Positions 5,678 through 6,260 of a stretch of DNA of 6,260 nucleotides are shown in pieces. How positions within the stretch are numbered: the stretch's first letter is position 1; the number at the start of each line of letters is the position of its first letter. The position numbers and the translations under genes were made by a program. Origin of the DNA: Clostridia bacterium (GTDB lineage: Bacteria > Bacillota > Sulfobacillia > SLMV01); assembly GCA_003554565.1 (NCBI GenBank), contig PWGR01000145.1:1-6260 (forward strand). Direction: 5' to 3'. The notes beneath the pieces were generated by a model, which saw only the letters and a list, made by a program, of their open reading frames with translations, was not told the DNA's origin and searched no databases.

Positions 5678-6260
5678 TCAGCCGGTGCCGCGCATCACGG
5701 GTCGTTCCGGGATCCGCAGGTCAATGACGCTCCCGGATTCGATTAGCCCCTCGTTCATTATGTCAGTCAAAACCTCCATCGCCTCGCGGGCGTCCTCATC
5801 ATCGACCGGAAACATGATGTGCGCGGTCTCCGTGGTATAAAGCGATATATATCCCTCTTCTCGCATCATCTGCGAAATCCTGTGACTCATATCCCCCAAA
5901 AGTTCTGCGCATCTCAACAGCTCGTCCACCTCAGGATCATCCAGCCGCTCACCCAGGGTCAGATTGCTCACCTGAACCTCAGCCAGGACCGGAAGATCCA
6001 TGCCCGGCCAGCTGCTCTTTACTGCCAGCACCTTCCCGTCCTGGTTGATCAACGCGAACACACCTCCCCGTGCAATAACCGCCACCGGGCGGCGCTCGCG
6101 CACCTGCACCACCAGCCGACCGGGTAGGCGACGGGAAATCGACACATCAGCCACCCGGGGGTCAGAGGCAATTCGCCCCTGCATCTCCCCCAGGCTGAAT
6201 GAATATATATGCTGCTCGCCGCGCAGATTCATCATGGCCCGGACTTCCTCCGCCTCGAGA
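5678..6260 (-). CDS. ftsQ: Cell division protein FtsQ/DivIB, 5'-truncated
   Basis: The frame is open to the right edge of the window, so the start, N-terminal tail and membrane anchor are missing; 193 residues are visible. The visible part begins inside the extracytoplasmic POTRA domain (LEAEEVRAMMNLRG, then a DPRVADVSISRRLPG block at about 34-48 and VQVRERRPVAVI at about 51-62), which is characteristic of FtsQ/DivIB. The following beta domain runs to the end, with VIDLRIPERPV near the C terminus. FtsQ/DivIB is a single-pass membrane protein that joins FtsL/DivIC and FtsB and controls septal peptidoglycan synthesis by FtsW/FtsI. An internal ATG at 6235 is not the start, because the conserved POTRA sequence continues upstream of it. 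ftsZ follows in the same direction, consistent with a dcw-type cluster. The assignment is strong, though FtsQ sequences are poorly conserved. Confidence 0.9.
   Translation of the reverse strand, partial: LEAEEVRAMMNLRGEQHIYSFSLGEMQGRIASDPRVADVSISRRLPGRLVVQVRERRPVAVIARGGVFALINQDGKVLAVKSSWPGMDLPVLAEVQVSNLTLGERLDDPEVDELLRCAELLGDMSHRISQMMREEGYISLYTTETAHIMFPVDDEDAREAMEVLTDIMNEGLIESGSVIDLRIPERPVMRGTG

Overview
The window looks like chromosomal DNA of a fairly G+C-rich bacterium, most likely a member of the Bacillota (Clostridia-like). The evidence is an FtsZ ending in a Firmicutes-type terminal peptide (ELDIPAFLRRR, residues 340-350), a DivIB/FtsQ-type protein encoded just upstream of it, and strong purine-rich Shine-Dalgarno sites such as AAGGAGG before ftsZ. 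This placement rests on protein style only; no rRNA or other marker gene is present.

Layout. Positions 1-1140 (+) hold the 3' part of a gene for a lactate-racemase-domain (LarA N-terminal, DUF2088) protein, closed by a strong hairpin. Everything else that codes is on the minus strand and converges on it. Read in the direction of transcription (high to low coordinate), the order is: the 3' part of ftsQ/divIB (6260-5678), ftsZ (5605-4538), a 376-base gap with a large dyad and a good promoter, a first MFS transporter (4161-2974), a 275-base gap with a striking inverted repeat, and a second MFS transporter (2698-1484). A 343-base gap separates the converging ends.

How the parts work together. 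ftsQ and ftsZ are the end of a division (dcw-type) cluster. ftsZ follows ftsQ after only 72 bases, with no ftsA between them and no spoIIGA/sigE after ftsZ. The two transporters appear to be separate transcription units, because each has its own leader with promoter or operator-like elements. They are unlikely to have a role in division. Their substrates cannot be read from the sequence; the first half of each carries MFS motif A, and the 1484-2698 protein has a motif C typical of drug:H+ antiporters. No regulator gene is in the window, although the dyads suggest that one acts on the transporters.

I saw no tRNA, rRNA, CRISPR array, insertion sequence or phage gene. The most noteworthy points are the perfect 9+9 inverted repeat with extra ACTGTA copies before the second transporter gene, the long dyad after ftsZ, the unusually short FtsZ linker, and the ftsQ-ftsZ junction without ftsA. 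I found no convincing new multi-gene system.
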